Source of the DNA: Rheinheimera tangshanensis
GTDB taxonomy: Bacteria > Pseudomonadota > Gammaproteobacteria > Enterobacterales > Alteromonadaceae
NCBI RefSeq assembly: GCF_014645135.1
Contig: NZ_BMLH01000004.1
Span: 304,076 to 368,075 of the forward strand
Direction: 5' to 3'
Length of the DNA: 64,000 bases
Position numbers and translations under genes: made by a program. Positions 17,122 through 26,254 of this stretch are shown one piece after another. The stretch's first letter is position 1, and every line of letters begins with the position of its first letter. The notes below the pieces were generated by a model. It saw only the letters and a program-made list of their open reading frames with translations, was not told the origin of the DNA and did not search any database.

Positions 17122-18447
17122 ATGAGGTTAAAACAGTCGGCTTTGGCGCTGATGCTTGGGTTGGTGTTCAGTTCAGCACAAGCGACAGAAGCTAAAGATA
17201 TTCAAAGCTTTACGCTTAAAAATGGCATGAAAATTATGGTGTTGGAAGATGCATCTATTCCCAATGCCAACAGCTATTTATTCTGGAAAGTAGGTTCACG
17301 CAACGAATACCCTGGCATCACCGGCATCTCGCATTTCTTTGAGCATATGATGTTTAACGGCGCCAAAAAGTATGGCCCTAAGATGTTTGACCAAACCATG
17401 GAAGCTGCTGGCGGTGCGAACAATGCCTACACCACCGAAGATTTAACTGTGTACACCAACTGGTTTCCGGCCAATGCACTGGAGACCATTTTTGATTTAG
17501 AAGCCGACCGTATTGCTCATCTGGATATCAATGCCAAAATGGTTGAAAGCGAACGAGGCGTCGTCACCTCTGAGCGCTCAACCGGTCTTGAAAACTCCAA
17601 CTTCCGTACTATTCAGGAAGCGCTGAAAGGCGTGGCTTTTTTAGCCCATCCATACAGCTGGTCTGTGATTGGTCATGAGTCTGATATTAAAGCCTGGACT
17701 TTGGACGACTTAAAGCGTTACCACAAAACTTACTACGCGCCGAATAATGCCGTGATGGTGGTTGCTGGCGCGGTGACGTTAGCCGAAGTGAAAAAGCTGG
17801 CCGAACAGTATTTTGCACCTATTCCATCTCAACCAGAGCCTGAAGCTGTGCGTACAGTGGAGCCGGAGCAAAAAGGTGAACGTCGGGTTTATGTGCAAAA
17901 GGCCTCAGTCACCAGCCCAAACTTGCTGTTAGGTTTTCATATTCCAGCCAGCTCCAGTCCTGATTATTATGCGCTGGATTTACTGAACTCTATTTTGAGT
18001 CAGGGCAACAGCTCACGTTTGTATCAGGGCCTGGTCGACAAAGAACTGGCCGTGGATGTGTTTAGTTATTTACCTATGTCCTTTGATCCGAATTTATTTT
18101 ATCTGATGGCCATCGCCAATCCCGGTGTCAAAGCTGAGGATCTTGAGACAGCTTTGATTGGTGTTGTTAATAAAGTAGCCAAAGACGGCGTCACTCAAGC
18201 TGAGCTTGAAAAAGCCAAAAACCAGAAACTGATGCAGTTCTACCGAGAAATGGAAACCATCAATGGCAAAGCCGATATTATCGGCACTTACGAGTTGTAT
18301 TTTGGCAGCTATCAAAAGCTGTTTGATGCGCCAAAAAATTATCAACAAGTCACTCCTGCTGATATTCAGCGAGTGGCGCAAACCTACCTGAAAAAATCCA
18401 ACCGCACTGTTGCTGTGCTGGACTCTGCTGAGGATAAAGATCTATGA
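17122..18447 (+). CDS. M16 family zinc peptidase, catalytic subunit
   Basis: The mature start is set at the ATG at 17122 after GGGGAAAG, giving 441 residues with a signal peptide (cleavage near AQA-TEA, residue 21). The inverted zinc motif HFFEH (residues 71-75) and the third ligand Glu in VVTSERS (about residue 152) are intact. Two M16 domains are present (about 30-240 and 240-430). M16B enzymes degrade short peptides and form dimers with a non-catalytic partner. The next gene, coupled by an ATGA overlap, has lost the zinc motif and fits that partner role. Location is probably periplasmic. Confidence 0.9.
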   Translation: MRLKQSALALMLGLVFSSAQATEAKDIQSFTLKNGMKIMVLEDASIPNANSYLFWKVGSRNEYPGITGISHFFEHMMFNGAKKYGPKMFDQTMEAAGGANNAYTTEDLTVYTNWFPANALETIFDLEADRIAHLDINAKMVESERGVVTSERSTGLENSNFRTIQEALKGVAFLAHPYSWSVIGHESDIKAWTLDDLKRYHKTYYAPNNAVMVVAGAVTLAEVKKLAEQYFAPIPSQPEPEAVRTVEPEQKGERRVYVQKASVTSPNLLLGFHIPASSSPDYYALDLLNSILSQGNSSRLYQGLVDKELAVDVFSYLPMSFDPNLFYLMAIANPGVKAEDLETALIGVVNKVAKDGVTQAELEKAKNQKLMQFYREMETINGKADIIGTYELYFGSYQKLFDAPKNYQQVTPADIQRVAQTYLKKSNRTVAVLDSAEDKDL

Positions 18448-19862
18448 GCCATTTCACTAAGACTTCAAAAGCAGCGGCGTTGGTTTTACTAAGCTCTTTT
18501 GTATTTGCCTTGCCAACCATGGCAGATCAAGCAAAAAGCCAAAGCAGTTTTCAGTTACCGGCTTATGAGCAACTAAAACTCGACAATGGTTTGACTGTGT
18601 TTTTATTACCTCAGCACGAGGTACCGTTAATTACGGTGCAGGCTACAGTGCGTGCAGGTGCCGTTAACGACAACGTAGCCGGTGTCTCCCAACTGACCAG
18701 TCAAGCCTTGTTGTTAGGTGCCGGGGGCAAAAGCAAAGCTGAAATTGAACAATTGGTCGACTTTTTAGGGGCCAGTTTAATCAGTGAAGGCACTCTGGAG
18801 GGGTCTAGTCTGCGCGCTGATTTTTTGGCAAAAGACACGGAACAAATGCTCGCGATATTTCATAAAGTGCTGACTCAGCCAGCCTTTGACCTGGCCGAGT
18901 TCGATAAATTAAAAGCACGCCAGATTGCCGCCGTGGCTCAGGCTAAAGAAAGCCCACGAATGGTGATGGAGCACTACTTTAATAAGTTGGTGTTTGGCTC
19001 ACATCCTTATGGCAACGCCATTTCTGGTACTGCGGGGTCGCTGAAAACCATTAGTCAGCAGCAAGTGAAAGATTTCCACCAGAGCTTCTATCAGCCGGCT
19101 AATACCGCCATCAGCATAGTGGGTGACTTCAAACCTGATGCGATGAAAGCCCTGCTGCAAAAACTCTTTGCCAGTTGGAACAATGGCAAAGTAATAAAAC
19201 AACCTGATTTAACTGCGGCTTTGCCAAAAGCAGAAAAAGCCAAAGTGTTGCTGGTGAATAAAGCCGATGCGATAGAAACCACGTTCAGTATTGGTGGTGT
19301 AGGTGTGAAGCAGAGTAACCCGGATTATGTCGGTATCAGTGTGGTCAACACAGTGTTGGGAGGCCGTTTTACCTCCTGGCTGAATGACGAGCTGCGGGTG
19401 AACTCTGGTTTAACTTATGGCGCCCGTTCTGGTTTTGAGCGTTATTCTGCCACTGGTATTTTTACTATCAGCAGTTTCACCAAAACTGAAAGTACCAAAG
19501 CCGCTGTGGATTTAGCACTGAACACTTATCAGCGCTTATGGGATAAGGGCATCGATCAGGCCACGCTGGATTCCGCCAAGGCCTATGTCAAAGGCCAGTT
19601 CCCGCCGCGTTTTGAAACCAATACAGCCTTAGCTGGTTTGTTAGGAGATATGTATCTCTATGGTTTTAATCAGGAGTTTATTAACAGTTTCCAAAGCAAA
19701 GTGGACCAACTGACTGTGGCCGAAAGCAAACGCCTGATCAACAGCTACTTCCCGAAAGACAAGCTACAGTTTGTGTTAATTGGTAAAGCTGAAGCTATTA
19801 AAGACATCGCTAAAAGTTATGGTGAAGTAACTCAGGTAGATATCACTGCTGATAGCATCTGA
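18444..19862 (+). CDS. M16 family peptidase homologue, non-catalytic subunit
   Basis: The 472-residue protein has a signal peptide (residues 1-27, cleavage near TMA-DQA) and two M16 domains, but the position of the zinc motif reads GVSQLTSQ with no HxxEH. It keeps the R/Y pair region (LNDELRVNSGLTYGARS, about residues 312-328) that shapes the substrate site in M16 dimers. It is translationally coupled to the catalytic subunit (ATGA). The pair therefore probably forms a heterodimeric periplasmic peptidase; this is known for other M16B pairs and inferred here. Confidence 0.88.
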   Translation: MSHFTKTSKAAALVLLSSFVFALPTMADQAKSQSSFQLPAYEQLKLDNGLTVFLLPQHEVPLITVQATVRAGAVNDNVAGVSQLTSQALLLGAGGKSKAEIEQLVDFLGASLISEGTLEGSSLRADFLAKDTEQMLAIFHKVLTQPAFDLAEFDKLKARQIAAVAQAKESPRMVMEHYFNKLVFGSHPYGNAISGTAGSLKTISQQQVKDFHQSFYQPANTAISIVGDFKPDAMKALLQKLFASWNNGKVIKQPDLTAALPKAEKAKVLLVNKADAIETTFSIGGVGVKQSNPDYVGISVVNTVLGGRFTSWLNDELRVNSGLTYGARSGFERYSATGIFTISSFTKTESTKAAVDLALNTYQRLWDKGIDQATLDSAKAYVKGQFPPRFETNTALAGLLGDMYLYGFNQEFINSFQSKVDQLTVAESKRLINSYFPKDKLQFVLIGKAEAIKDIAKSYGEVTQVDITADSI

Positions 19863-19934
19863 TTTAAAGTGATGGCCCTGCACTAATGCAGGGCCTTATA
19901 CTGCCCTCATATCCTCTTTAGATAAGTACTTCGT

Positions 19935-21140
19935 TTGAAAACTCAGTGTAAACTTCTCATTCTGTTATTTAGCCTTTGTTTGTTGTGTTCTTGTACACCT
20001 CAGGCCAGCTCTGGTTTTAGTCAGCATATTTATATCTGGCAGCGGGTGTGGAACTCGGATCATCGCCAGGCTTTGGCCCAAAGCAAAGCTGATTTCAGTG
20101 TATTGAGGGTTTTAGCCTTGCAGCACCATCAAACCAAAGTTGGCCCGGTCTGGACACAAGCTAAGGTTGATTTAGCTCTGCTTGCTGCAGATGGACGGGC
20201 TGTACATTTGGTGGTGCGGCTTGATGGCCAGCTCAAACACTTACCAAAAGCCGTGTTGCAACAAAAAATACTGACACTGCTGCAGTTATGGCAACAGCAA
20301 GGTGTGAAAGTCACTCAACTTGAGTTGGATTATGACTGTGCCAGCAGTCAGCTTGGTGCTTACGCGAATTGGATCAATGAATTACGTCAGGTGCTGCCTC
20401 AGACTCTGGCTTTAAGCATTACGGCTTTGCCGGACTGGTTAGGCAAGCCTGGTTGGTCTGAACTGCAACAGCAGGTAGACCAACTGACCTTACAGGTGCA
20501 TTCAGTGATATCGCCTGAACAAGGGCTGTTTCAGCCAAATCTTGCCAAAGACTGGACTGAGCAATTAGCAGCAGAGGCGCAGAAACCATTTTATATTGCG
20601 GTGCCTTCTTATCATTCCGCTTTACTGAAACAAGAACAAAGCACTCTGGTGGAAAGCGAACAGGCCCTACAAAGCCCAGGTGAGCGACAAGAGTTATGGC
20701 TCGATGCGTTAGCAGTGCAGGGCTTTAGCTTGTGGTTAAAGCAACAAAACTGGCCGCTGTTACAGGGGCTGGCCTGGTTTCGTCTGCCTTTAGCATCCGA
20801 CAAACGCAGCTGGTCTTATTCCCAATTGCAAGCTGTCAGTTCGGGTAAAACCCTCACTGCTGATTTAAAACTAAGTTTGCAAGGCGAAGCGCCACAGTTT
20901 GAGGTTGTGGCAGAGAACCATGGGTTTGTCGCTGCGTCATTACCGCCACAGATCAACTTATCTGGTGGTCACTGTAAAGCCGCCGATGCGGTATCCGGCT
21001 ATCAGCTTAACTTTTCAAAAGATAAAAATCAGCTGCAGTTTGTTTTAACCGAAGCTGAAGCTATGCTGCAACCCCGCCAACGACTGGTGCTGGGCTGGGC
21101 CACTTGTCAACACTTAACCCTTTGGGCATTTAAAGGATGA
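19935..21140 (+). CDS. DUF3142-type lipoprotein of unknown function
   Basis: The 401-residue protein starts with TTG and has a lipoprotein signal peptide: a hydrophobic stretch then the lipobox LLCSC (Cys20). The rest resembles DUF3142, a family that looks like a TIM-barrel glycoside-hydrolase fold (FSVLRVL, QLELDYDCAS around residues 55 and 130), but no catalytic function is established for it. It lies three bases before the next gene, so both are likely co-transcribed and both face the periplasm. The upstream ribosome binding site is weak. Confidence 0.65.
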   Translation: MKTQCKLLILLFSLCLLCSCTPQASSGFSQHIYIWQRVWNSDHRQALAQSKADFSVLRVLALQHHQTKVGPVWTQAKVDLALLAADGRAVHLVVRLDGQLKHLPKAVLQQKILTLLQLWQQQGVKVTQLELDYDCASSQLGAYANWINELRQVLPQTLALSITALPDWLGKPGWSELQQQVDQLTLQVHSVISPEQGLFQPNLAKDWTEQLAAEAQKPFYIAVPSYHSALLKQEQSTLVESEQALQSPGERQELWLDALAVQGFSLWLKQQNWPLLQGLAWFRLPLASDKRSWSYSQLQAVSSGKTLTADLKLSLQGEAPQFEVVAENHGFVAASLPPQINLSGGHCKAADAVSGYQLNFSKDKNQLQFVLTEAEAMLQPRQRLVLGWATCQHLTLWAFKG

Positions 21141-21143
21141 CGT

Positions 21144-23276
21144 ATGCTGAAATTTAACAAAGCCTTACTGCTTAGCTGCATGACGTTAGCTGGCAGCGCT
21201 GTGGCTTGTGGGCCTGACTTTCCAATGATGCTGAGTTCGGACAGGGCCCAGACTTTTGCTGTACTGCCTGAGCCCCTGTTTTTAGTGGAGGTTCAGGCGC
21301 TTGCTGCGACTGTACCTGACTTTTCTGCCCTGATAGCCAAACCTCAGGCCGTGGTATTCGAAGACTCCTATGATTATCAAAACGACCGCTGGGTAAGCGC
21401 CACAGAACAAGCAGAGCAGCAGCTGCTGAGCCAAGAGCAAGCAAAGCTAGTCCAGCAGATGAGGCAAAGTGCTACAGTGCAGCAGGCCTTGTCCGTGGGT
21501 GAAGCTTTGCCCGCTGAATTGCGTTTTTACACAGCAGCAGCTGTTTCTTTTGCACAGCACGACTATCAACAGGCCATTGAATTATTCCGCCAGGTGCTGG
21601 CTTTGCCGTTAGAGCAACAACAGCAAAGGCGTAGCTGGGCGTTGTATTCGTTAGGACGTGCCTTACTAAAGCAAAATACTCAGACTCAAACTAGTGAAGT
21701 CTCAGCTTTATATAGCCAGCTACAACAAGAAGTAGCGGCTGGATTAGCTGATCCTTTGCAGCTGGCTGTGGCCAGTTTAGGCGAACAGGCCAAACTGGCT
21801 AAACAGCAAGGCGATTGGGCTGCGGCTATAGGATTATATGCAGCACAAAGTCGCTGGAGTGAAAGTGGCCGCGCTTCTTTATTGCTATTGAGTAAAGAGC
21901 TGGCTGCGATGCCGGATCCGCAATTAATAGCTTTAGTACAAACTCCGGCTGTGGCCGCTTTATTAAGCCGTTACCTGATGACACAGTTCAGTGCTTTAAG
22001 TTATCTGGAACCAGAACAGTTACAGCGTCTGCTGGTGGTACTGAATCAGGTTCCTGACATTCAATTAAAAAATGCGACTCAATTTGCCACAGTAGCTTAT
22101 CAACAGGGCCAGTTTGATTTGGTAAAGCAGTTATTGCCTCATCTGGATCAAAGTCCGCAAGCCTGGTGGCTGCAAGCCAAAATGGCATTAAAAGCAGGGG
22201 ATACGGCCAAGGCGGCAGAGTTTTATGCCAAAGCCAGTAAATCTTTTGCCCCAGCACTAACACAGGCGGAGTTGCCAGCAGTACAGCAGGATGATTACAG
22301 CAAAGCGTCCATCGAAGAATTGCAGGCACAGCAGTATTGTCGCATCCAGGCCGAACACGGCATCCTGGAATTAAGCCGCGGCGATTATTTACAGGCTATT
22401 ACTTTGCTGATAGCGGCAGGCCCTGAGTACTGGCAGGACACGGCTTATATCGCAGAGCGGGTTTTGACGCTGGACGAGCTGACCACATTTGTAGCTTTGC
22501 ATCCTGTGACTGCTGTACCGGAGAAATCCGAATGGCATTATTTTGGTGATACACCAACTGAGGTGTTATTGCATCATTTAACGGCCAGACGCTTAATGCG
22601 CTCTGGTGAATACCAGCAGGCACAAGCCTATTTTATCGACCCTGAACTAAAGCAGTTGGCAAAGCGTTATCAGCAGCATGCAGAAAATGCCGCTGGCAGC
22701 TGGACTGATCATGCTAAAGCTGAAGCCTTATTTGAACAGGCAAAGCTTGCCAGAGCACATGGTCTGGAATTATTGGGTTTTGAACTTGCGCCCGACTATC
22801 AGGTGTTTTATGGCCAGTTTGAGCCTTATGAATTTGAGGCAAAAACACCGGCTTTAGCTGCTGCTGAAATACAACGTGTAAAGAGTTCAGCTTCAACCTA
22901 CAGCAACAGATTCCATTACCGGCAACTGGCGGCTGAACTATCCGCAGAAGCAGCTCAGCTTGTGCCACACAACAGTCAGGCTTTTGCTGCGACTTTATGT
23001 CATTCAACAAAATGGCTGTTAATACGCCAGCCAGAATTGGCTCAAGGTTATTATCAGCAGTATCTGCAACAAGGGCCTTATGTCAGCTGGGGGGCTGAGT
23101 TCGGTCAGACCTGCCCTGAGCCGGATTTTGTTGCGGCTAAACAGCGCCACTACCATAACCTTGAACTTCAACTCCGAAAAATGTTGCGACCTTTTAAGTG
23201 GTTGTTGTTAACGTTATTACTGGCTGGCGTTGGTGTGATGGGGTGGTTTGGTATCAAAAGGCTAAAAAGGGCTTAG
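21144..23276 (+). CDS. TPR-like periplasmic protein with C-terminal membrane anchor, unknown function
   Basis: The 710-residue protein has a signal peptide (residues 1-21, next residues CGPDFP) and several degenerate helical repeats of TPR type (for example around residues 125-190, 205-240 and 315-350). It ends with a single membrane segment (about residues 685-702) followed by basic residues, so the bulk should be periplasmic. It is rich in Gln and Ala. The only clue to its job is the tight coupling with the DUF3142 lipoprotein. I do not recognise the family. Confidence 0.6.
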   Translation: MLKFNKALLLSCMTLAGSAVACGPDFPMMLSSDRAQTFAVLPEPLFLVEVQALAATVPDFSALIAKPQAVVFEDSYDYQNDRWVSATEQAEQQLLSQEQAKLVQQMRQSATVQQALSVGEALPAELRFYTAAAVSFAQHDYQQAIELFRQVLALPLEQQQQRRSWALYSLGRALLKQNTQTQTSEVSALYSQLQQEVAAGLADPLQLAVASLGEQAKLAKQQGDWAAAIGLYAAQSRWSESGRASLLLLSKELAAMPDPQLIALVQTPAVAALLSRYLMTQFSALSYLEPEQLQRLLVVLNQVPDIQLKNATQFATVAYQQGQFDLVKQLLPHLDQSPQAWWLQAKMALKAGDTAKAAEFYAKASKSFAPALTQAELPAVQQDDYSKASIEELQAQQYCRIQAEHGILELSRGDYLQAITLLIAAGPEYWQDTAYIAERVLTLDELTTFVALHPVTAVPEKSEWHYFGDTPTEVLLHHLTARRLMRSGEYQQAQAYFIDPELKQLAKRYQQHAENAAGSWTDHAKAEALFEQAKLARAHGLELLGFELAPDYQVFYGQFEPYEFEAKTPALAAAEIQRVKSSASTYSNRFHYRQLAAELSAEAAQLVPHNSQAFAATLCHSTKWLLIRQPELAQGYYQQYLQQGPYVSWGAEFGQTCPEPDFVAAKQRHYHNLELQLRKMLRPFKWLLLTLLLAGVGVMGWFGIKRLKRA

Positions 23277-23350
23277 TTCATTGGCAGAGCTTTTACAGCG
23301 AAAGCTCTGCTTTTCTACTTGCCTGAAATTAAAAGAAATGAAGATAGCAG

Positions 23351-23380
23351 AAAAGAAAAAACCCAGCCGAAGCTGGGTTC
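23351..23380 (-). terminator. Rho-independent terminator of the tRNA operon
   Basis: AACCCAGC and GCTGGGTT form an 8-bp stem with a CGAA/TTCG tetraloop (23360-23379). On the minus strand it is followed by a T-run (A-run at 23351-23360 on the plus strand). It lies just past the last tRNA-Gln. Confidence 0.85.
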
Positions 23381-23387
23381 CAATTTA

Positions 23388-23462
23388 TGGCAGGGGTACA
23401 GGGATTCGAACCCCAGAATGGCGGGATCAAAACCCGCTGCCTTACCGCTTGGCTATACCCCT
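23388..23462 (-). tRNA. tRNA-Gln (UUG anticodon), second copy
   Basis: The 75-base gene folds as a cloverleaf with acceptor AGGGGTA/TACCCCT, anticodon TTG in GGTTTTGATC, TTCGAATC arm and encoded CCA. It is identical to the copy at 23522-23596 and last in the Met-Leu-Gln-Gln operon. Confidence 0.97.
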
Positions 23463-23521
23463 GCAGAACTGTTGTAGCTAAAATTGTGTAATTTGATGAT
23501 TACACTGCCACTTCAATTAAA

Positions 23522-23596
23522 TGGCAGGGGTACAGGGATTCGAACCCCAGAATGGCGGGATCAAAACCCGCTGCCTTACCGCTTGGCTATACCCCT
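23522..23596 (-). tRNA. tRNA-Gln (UUG anticodon), first copy
   Basis: The 75-base gene matches the neighbouring copy base for base, with anticodon TTG and encoded CCA. The order Met-Leu-Gln-Gln resembles the enterobacterial metT-leuW-glnU operon. Confidence 0.97.
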
Positions 23597-23623
23597 GCAG
23601 AAACTGCAGAATTCTTACTTGCT

Positions 23624-23708
23624 TGGTGCGGAAAGAGAGACTCGAACTCTCACGCCTCGCGGCGCTGGAACCTAAATCCAGTGCGTCTACCAATTTCGCC
23701 ATTTCCGC
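23624..23708 (-). tRNA. tRNA-Leu (UAG anticodon)
   Basis: The 85-base class II tRNA has the long variable arm, acceptor GCGGAAA/TTTCCGC, anticodon TAG in GATTTAGGT and encoded CCA. Confidence 0.97.
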
Positions 23709-23731
23709 TAACACTGGACGAACAAATTAAG

Positions 23732-23808
23732 TGGTGGCTACAGCGGGAATCGAACCTGCGACCCCAGCATTATGAGTGCTGTGCTCTAACCAGCTGAGCT
23801 ATGTAGCC
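23732..23808 (-). tRNA. tRNA-Met (elongator, CAU anticodon)
   Basis: The 77-base gene has acceptor GGCTACA/TGTAGCC, anticodon CAT in CTCATAATG and encoded CCA. It lacks the unpaired first base of initiator tRNA, so it is the elongator type (metT-like). It is the first gene of the minus-strand operon. Confidence 0.95.
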
Positions 23809-23842
23809 ACTATGTCTTAGTTGTCCTAAGCAAGTGGCGCGT

Positions 23843-23871
23843 ATTATGCTCACCAGACTTTTTTGCGTCAA
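23843..23871 (-). promoter_or_regulatory. Promoter of the Met-Leu-Gln-Gln tRNA operon
   Basis: On the minus strand TTGACG (23866-23871) and CATAAT (23843-23848) are 17 bases apart, followed by a GC-rich discriminator (ACGCGCC), as expected for a growth-rate-controlled stable RNA promoter. Confidence 0.8.
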
Positions 23872-24062
23872 CCGTTTTTTTACCACATCTTTGTCTATTC
23901 GGTTTGTTTGCTGGTTTTCTATGCAAGTTGATGTCAACACAGCCAGTTTTTTTGATTTTTCTGCCCGTTGCTTGGGCATATACGCCTGATGAGGTAGTAT
24001 CGGTTTGTTATTAAAATTAAAAAAATTAACTCCCGGCTTGGGAGTCAGAGCAAGGAAACCCC

Positions 24063-25613
24063 ATGTCGACAGATGTAAAACAGGCCCGTTGGCCACGACA
24101 AATCCCCTACATTATTGCCAGTGAGGCGTGTGAGCGCTTCAGCTTCTACGGTATGCGTAATATTTTGACGCCATTTTTAATGACGGCTTTGCTGTTGGCT
24201 GTGCCTGAGCATTTAAGAGCGGGTGAAGCCAAAGACGTATTTCACTCCTTTGTGATAGGCGTGTATTTTTTTCCTTTATTAGGCGGTTGGTTGGCTGATC
24301 GTTACTTAGGTAAATACAACACTATTTTATGGTTGAGCATTGTCTATGTGATTGGGCATTTATTTTTGGCTTTGTTTGAAACCAGTAAGGAGGGCTTTTA
24401 TACCGGTTTGTTTTTAATAGCGCTGGGCTCCGGCGGTATTAAACCCTTAGTTTCTGCTTTTATGGGCGACCAGTTTGACCAGAGTAATAAGGCGCTTGCT
24501 CAAAAAGCCTTTGATATCTTTTACTTCACCATTAACTTCGGCTCCTTTTTCGCCTCCTTATTAATGCCGCTGACACTGAAGCACTTTGGTGCTGCCGTTG
24601 CTTTTGGTATTCCGGGCGTGCTGATGGCCTTGGCGACTTTGTTTTTTTGGCTCGGCCGCAAACGTTATGTGCATATAGCGCCAGAACCTAAAGATCCGCA
24701 TAGCTTTTTAAAAGTAGTGAAAACCGCCCTGTTATCGAAAGAACAAGGCAAAGCCAATGGCGGCTTATACCTAGCTTTAGTCGGTTTTGCGTTAGCGCTG
24801 TTTAGCTTAAGCCAAACCGCAACTTTAGGTTTTGTCGCTGCTTTTTGTTTAGCTTTAGTGCTGGTGATGGGATTTGGTGGTGCTGGTGCTGCTATTCAGC
24901 TGGAAAGAGCACGGGGTGTGCACCCTGATATAGCCGTAGATGGTGTGCGCTCCGTGCTGCGTATTCTTATTCTATTTGCGCTGGTGACGCCTTTCTGGTC
25001 TTTGTTTGATCAAAAAGCTTCGACCTGGATTTTACAGGCCAATGAGATGAGCAAACCTGACTGGTTTGAACCTGCCATGATGCAGGCATTAAACCCGCTG
25101 CTGGTGATGCTGCTGATCCCGTTTAATCATATGGTGTTGTATCCGCTGTTGGAACGTTGTGGTGTGCGTATTACTGCATTGCGCCGTATGGGCGCTGGTA
25201 TTGCCTTTGCGGGCTTTAGCTGGATTGTGATTGGTTCAGTACAATTGGCGATGGACGGTGGCACTGTAATGTCTATTGTCTGGCAGGTGTTGCCTTATGC
25301 ACTCTTAACTTTTGGTGAAGTATTGGTATCAGCCACAGGCTTAGAGTTCGCTTATAGTCAGGCTCCTGCTGCGATGAAAGGCACTATTACCAGCTTCTGG
25401 CAGTTGTCGGTCACAGTGGGTAACTTATGGGTGCTGTTGGCGAATAACAGTATCCGTAGCGAAACAGTGTTGTCACATGTGGCCTCCACAGGCTTGTCGC
25501 AAACCGCATTTTTAATGTTCTTCTTTGCCGGTTTTGCGCTGGTGGCAGCTGCTATTTTTGCCTTATATGCACGTAGTTATACTATGTTGGATAACTATAG
25601 GGCTGCGGCTTAG
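24063..25613 (+). CDS. POT-family proton-coupled di/tripeptide transporter
   Basis: The 516-residue inner membrane protein has about 14 hydrophobic segments. The POT signature residues are clear: EACERFSFYGMRNIL (ExxER motif, residues 20-34), LGGWLADRYLGKY (about residues 77-90) and the FYFTINFGS motif (about residues 157-165). It imports short peptides using the proton gradient. It is a single gene with an AAGGA ribosome binding site, separated from the divergent tRNA operon by its own promoter region. Confidence 0.92.
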   Translation: MSTDVKQARWPRQIPYIIASEACERFSFYGMRNILTPFLMTALLLAVPEHLRAGEAKDVFHSFVIGVYFFPLLGGWLADRYLGKYNTILWLSIVYVIGHLFLALFETSKEGFYTGLFLIALGSGGIKPLVSAFMGDQFDQSNKALAQKAFDIFYFTINFGSFFASLLMPLTLKHFGAAVAFGIPGVLMALATLFFWLGRKRYVHIAPEPKDPHSFLKVVKTALLSKEQGKANGGLYLALVGFALALFSLSQTATLGFVAAFCLALVLVMGFGGAGAAIQLERARGVHPDIAVDGVRSVLRILILFALVTPFWSLFDQKASTWILQANEMSKPDWFEPAMMQALNPLLVMLLIPFNHMVLYPLLERCGVRITALRRMGAGIAFAGFSWIVIGSVQLAMDGGTVMSIVWQVLPYALLTFGEVLVSATGLEFAYSQAPAAMKGTITSFWQLSVTVGNLWVLLANNSIRSETVLSHVASTGLSQTAFLMFFFAGFALVAAAIFALYARSYTMLDNYRAAA

Positions 25614-25680
25614 TCTTGTGTAATGTGGTGTGTGCTGTAGTGGGGGATGTCGCTGCGGGAAGGGCATAGTCCACGCAGAC

Positions 25681-25835
25681 ACGCCGTAAACCCATCCATG
25701 GGGGCTCGCGTTTCGCTATCCCTGCGAAACACGGTCTGCTTAGAACTATACCCATCCTCGCTTTTTAAGCTGCCAAATAGTAGATAAATTGCAGTAGTAG
25801 CAACTCAAAACGTTGGGTACACCGCAAGACTTGAC
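25681..25835. repeat. Structured intergenic repeat, copy A
   Basis: This ~155-bp segment matches copy B (26255-26410) through most of its length, starting ACGCCGTAAA and including GGTCTGCTTAGAACTATA and CATCCTCGCTTTTTAAGC. Two hairpins lie at its left end: CCCAT/ATGGG (25691-25702) and GTTTCGC/GCGAAAC (25710-25730). The same hairpins exist in copy B with different but still complementary bases. Copies A and B bracket the gene at 25878-26213 in direct orientation. Confidence 0.8.
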
Positions 25836-25877
25836 TCTGAGGGACACAGATCGTGTTGGCGGTATGAACGGGACAAA

Positions 25878-26213
25878 TCAATTGCCATATCCAAATGTAC
25901 TGGTTACAGTACCATCCTCATTGATGAACAATGTAAACTCACTCCAGTCTCCACCGGTATGAGACTTCATCTTGGCATGCAAATCTTTAACTAACTCCAT
26001 GACGGGTCTACGCAACTCTGGTTTTAAGGTTTCTGAACTTTCCTTGTCATCTTTAGTAAAATAAAACTCCTGCTCTACACGTGAGCTACCATCTATAAAT
26101 CTTTCATACCTAAATGTACACCTAGCTTTTTGGACATCAACTGGACAACTACCTTTTACTATGTGATATAGCTGATCTATGACTTGTCGTTGCTCCTCAA
26201 TAGGATTAGTCAA
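25878..26213 (-). CDS. Small YezG/DUF600-like protein, probable orphan immunity protein
   Basis: I place the start at the TTG at 26213 (111 residues) because GGAGG lies five bases upstream; the longer frame to 26237 starts before that site. The protein is acidic to neutral, without signal peptide or membrane segment. Its ending (DWSEFTLFINEDGTVTSTFGYGN region) resembles the C-terminus of YezG-type immunity proteins, where a conserved W, a short beta hairpin and a G/DxxYxx tail occur. It sits between two direct repeats like a cassette. No partner toxin is nearby. The family assignment is by eye and uncertain. Confidence 0.5.
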   Translation of the reverse strand: MTNPIEEQRQVIDQLYHIVKGSCPVDVQKARCTFRYERFIDGSSRVEQEFYFTKDDKESSETLKPELRRPVMELVKDLHAKMKSHTGGDWSEFTLFINEDGTVTSTFGYGN

Positions 26214-26254
26214 TTTAACCTCCAGGTTTGTTTTCAAAGTGTTGAACTTTCTTC

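Noticed and set aside
23281..23797. Several short open frames with repeated GTGIRTPEWRDQNPL-type peptides
   Set aside because: They are translations across the tRNA-Gln, tRNA-Leu and tRNA-Met genes, a well-known annotation artefact.
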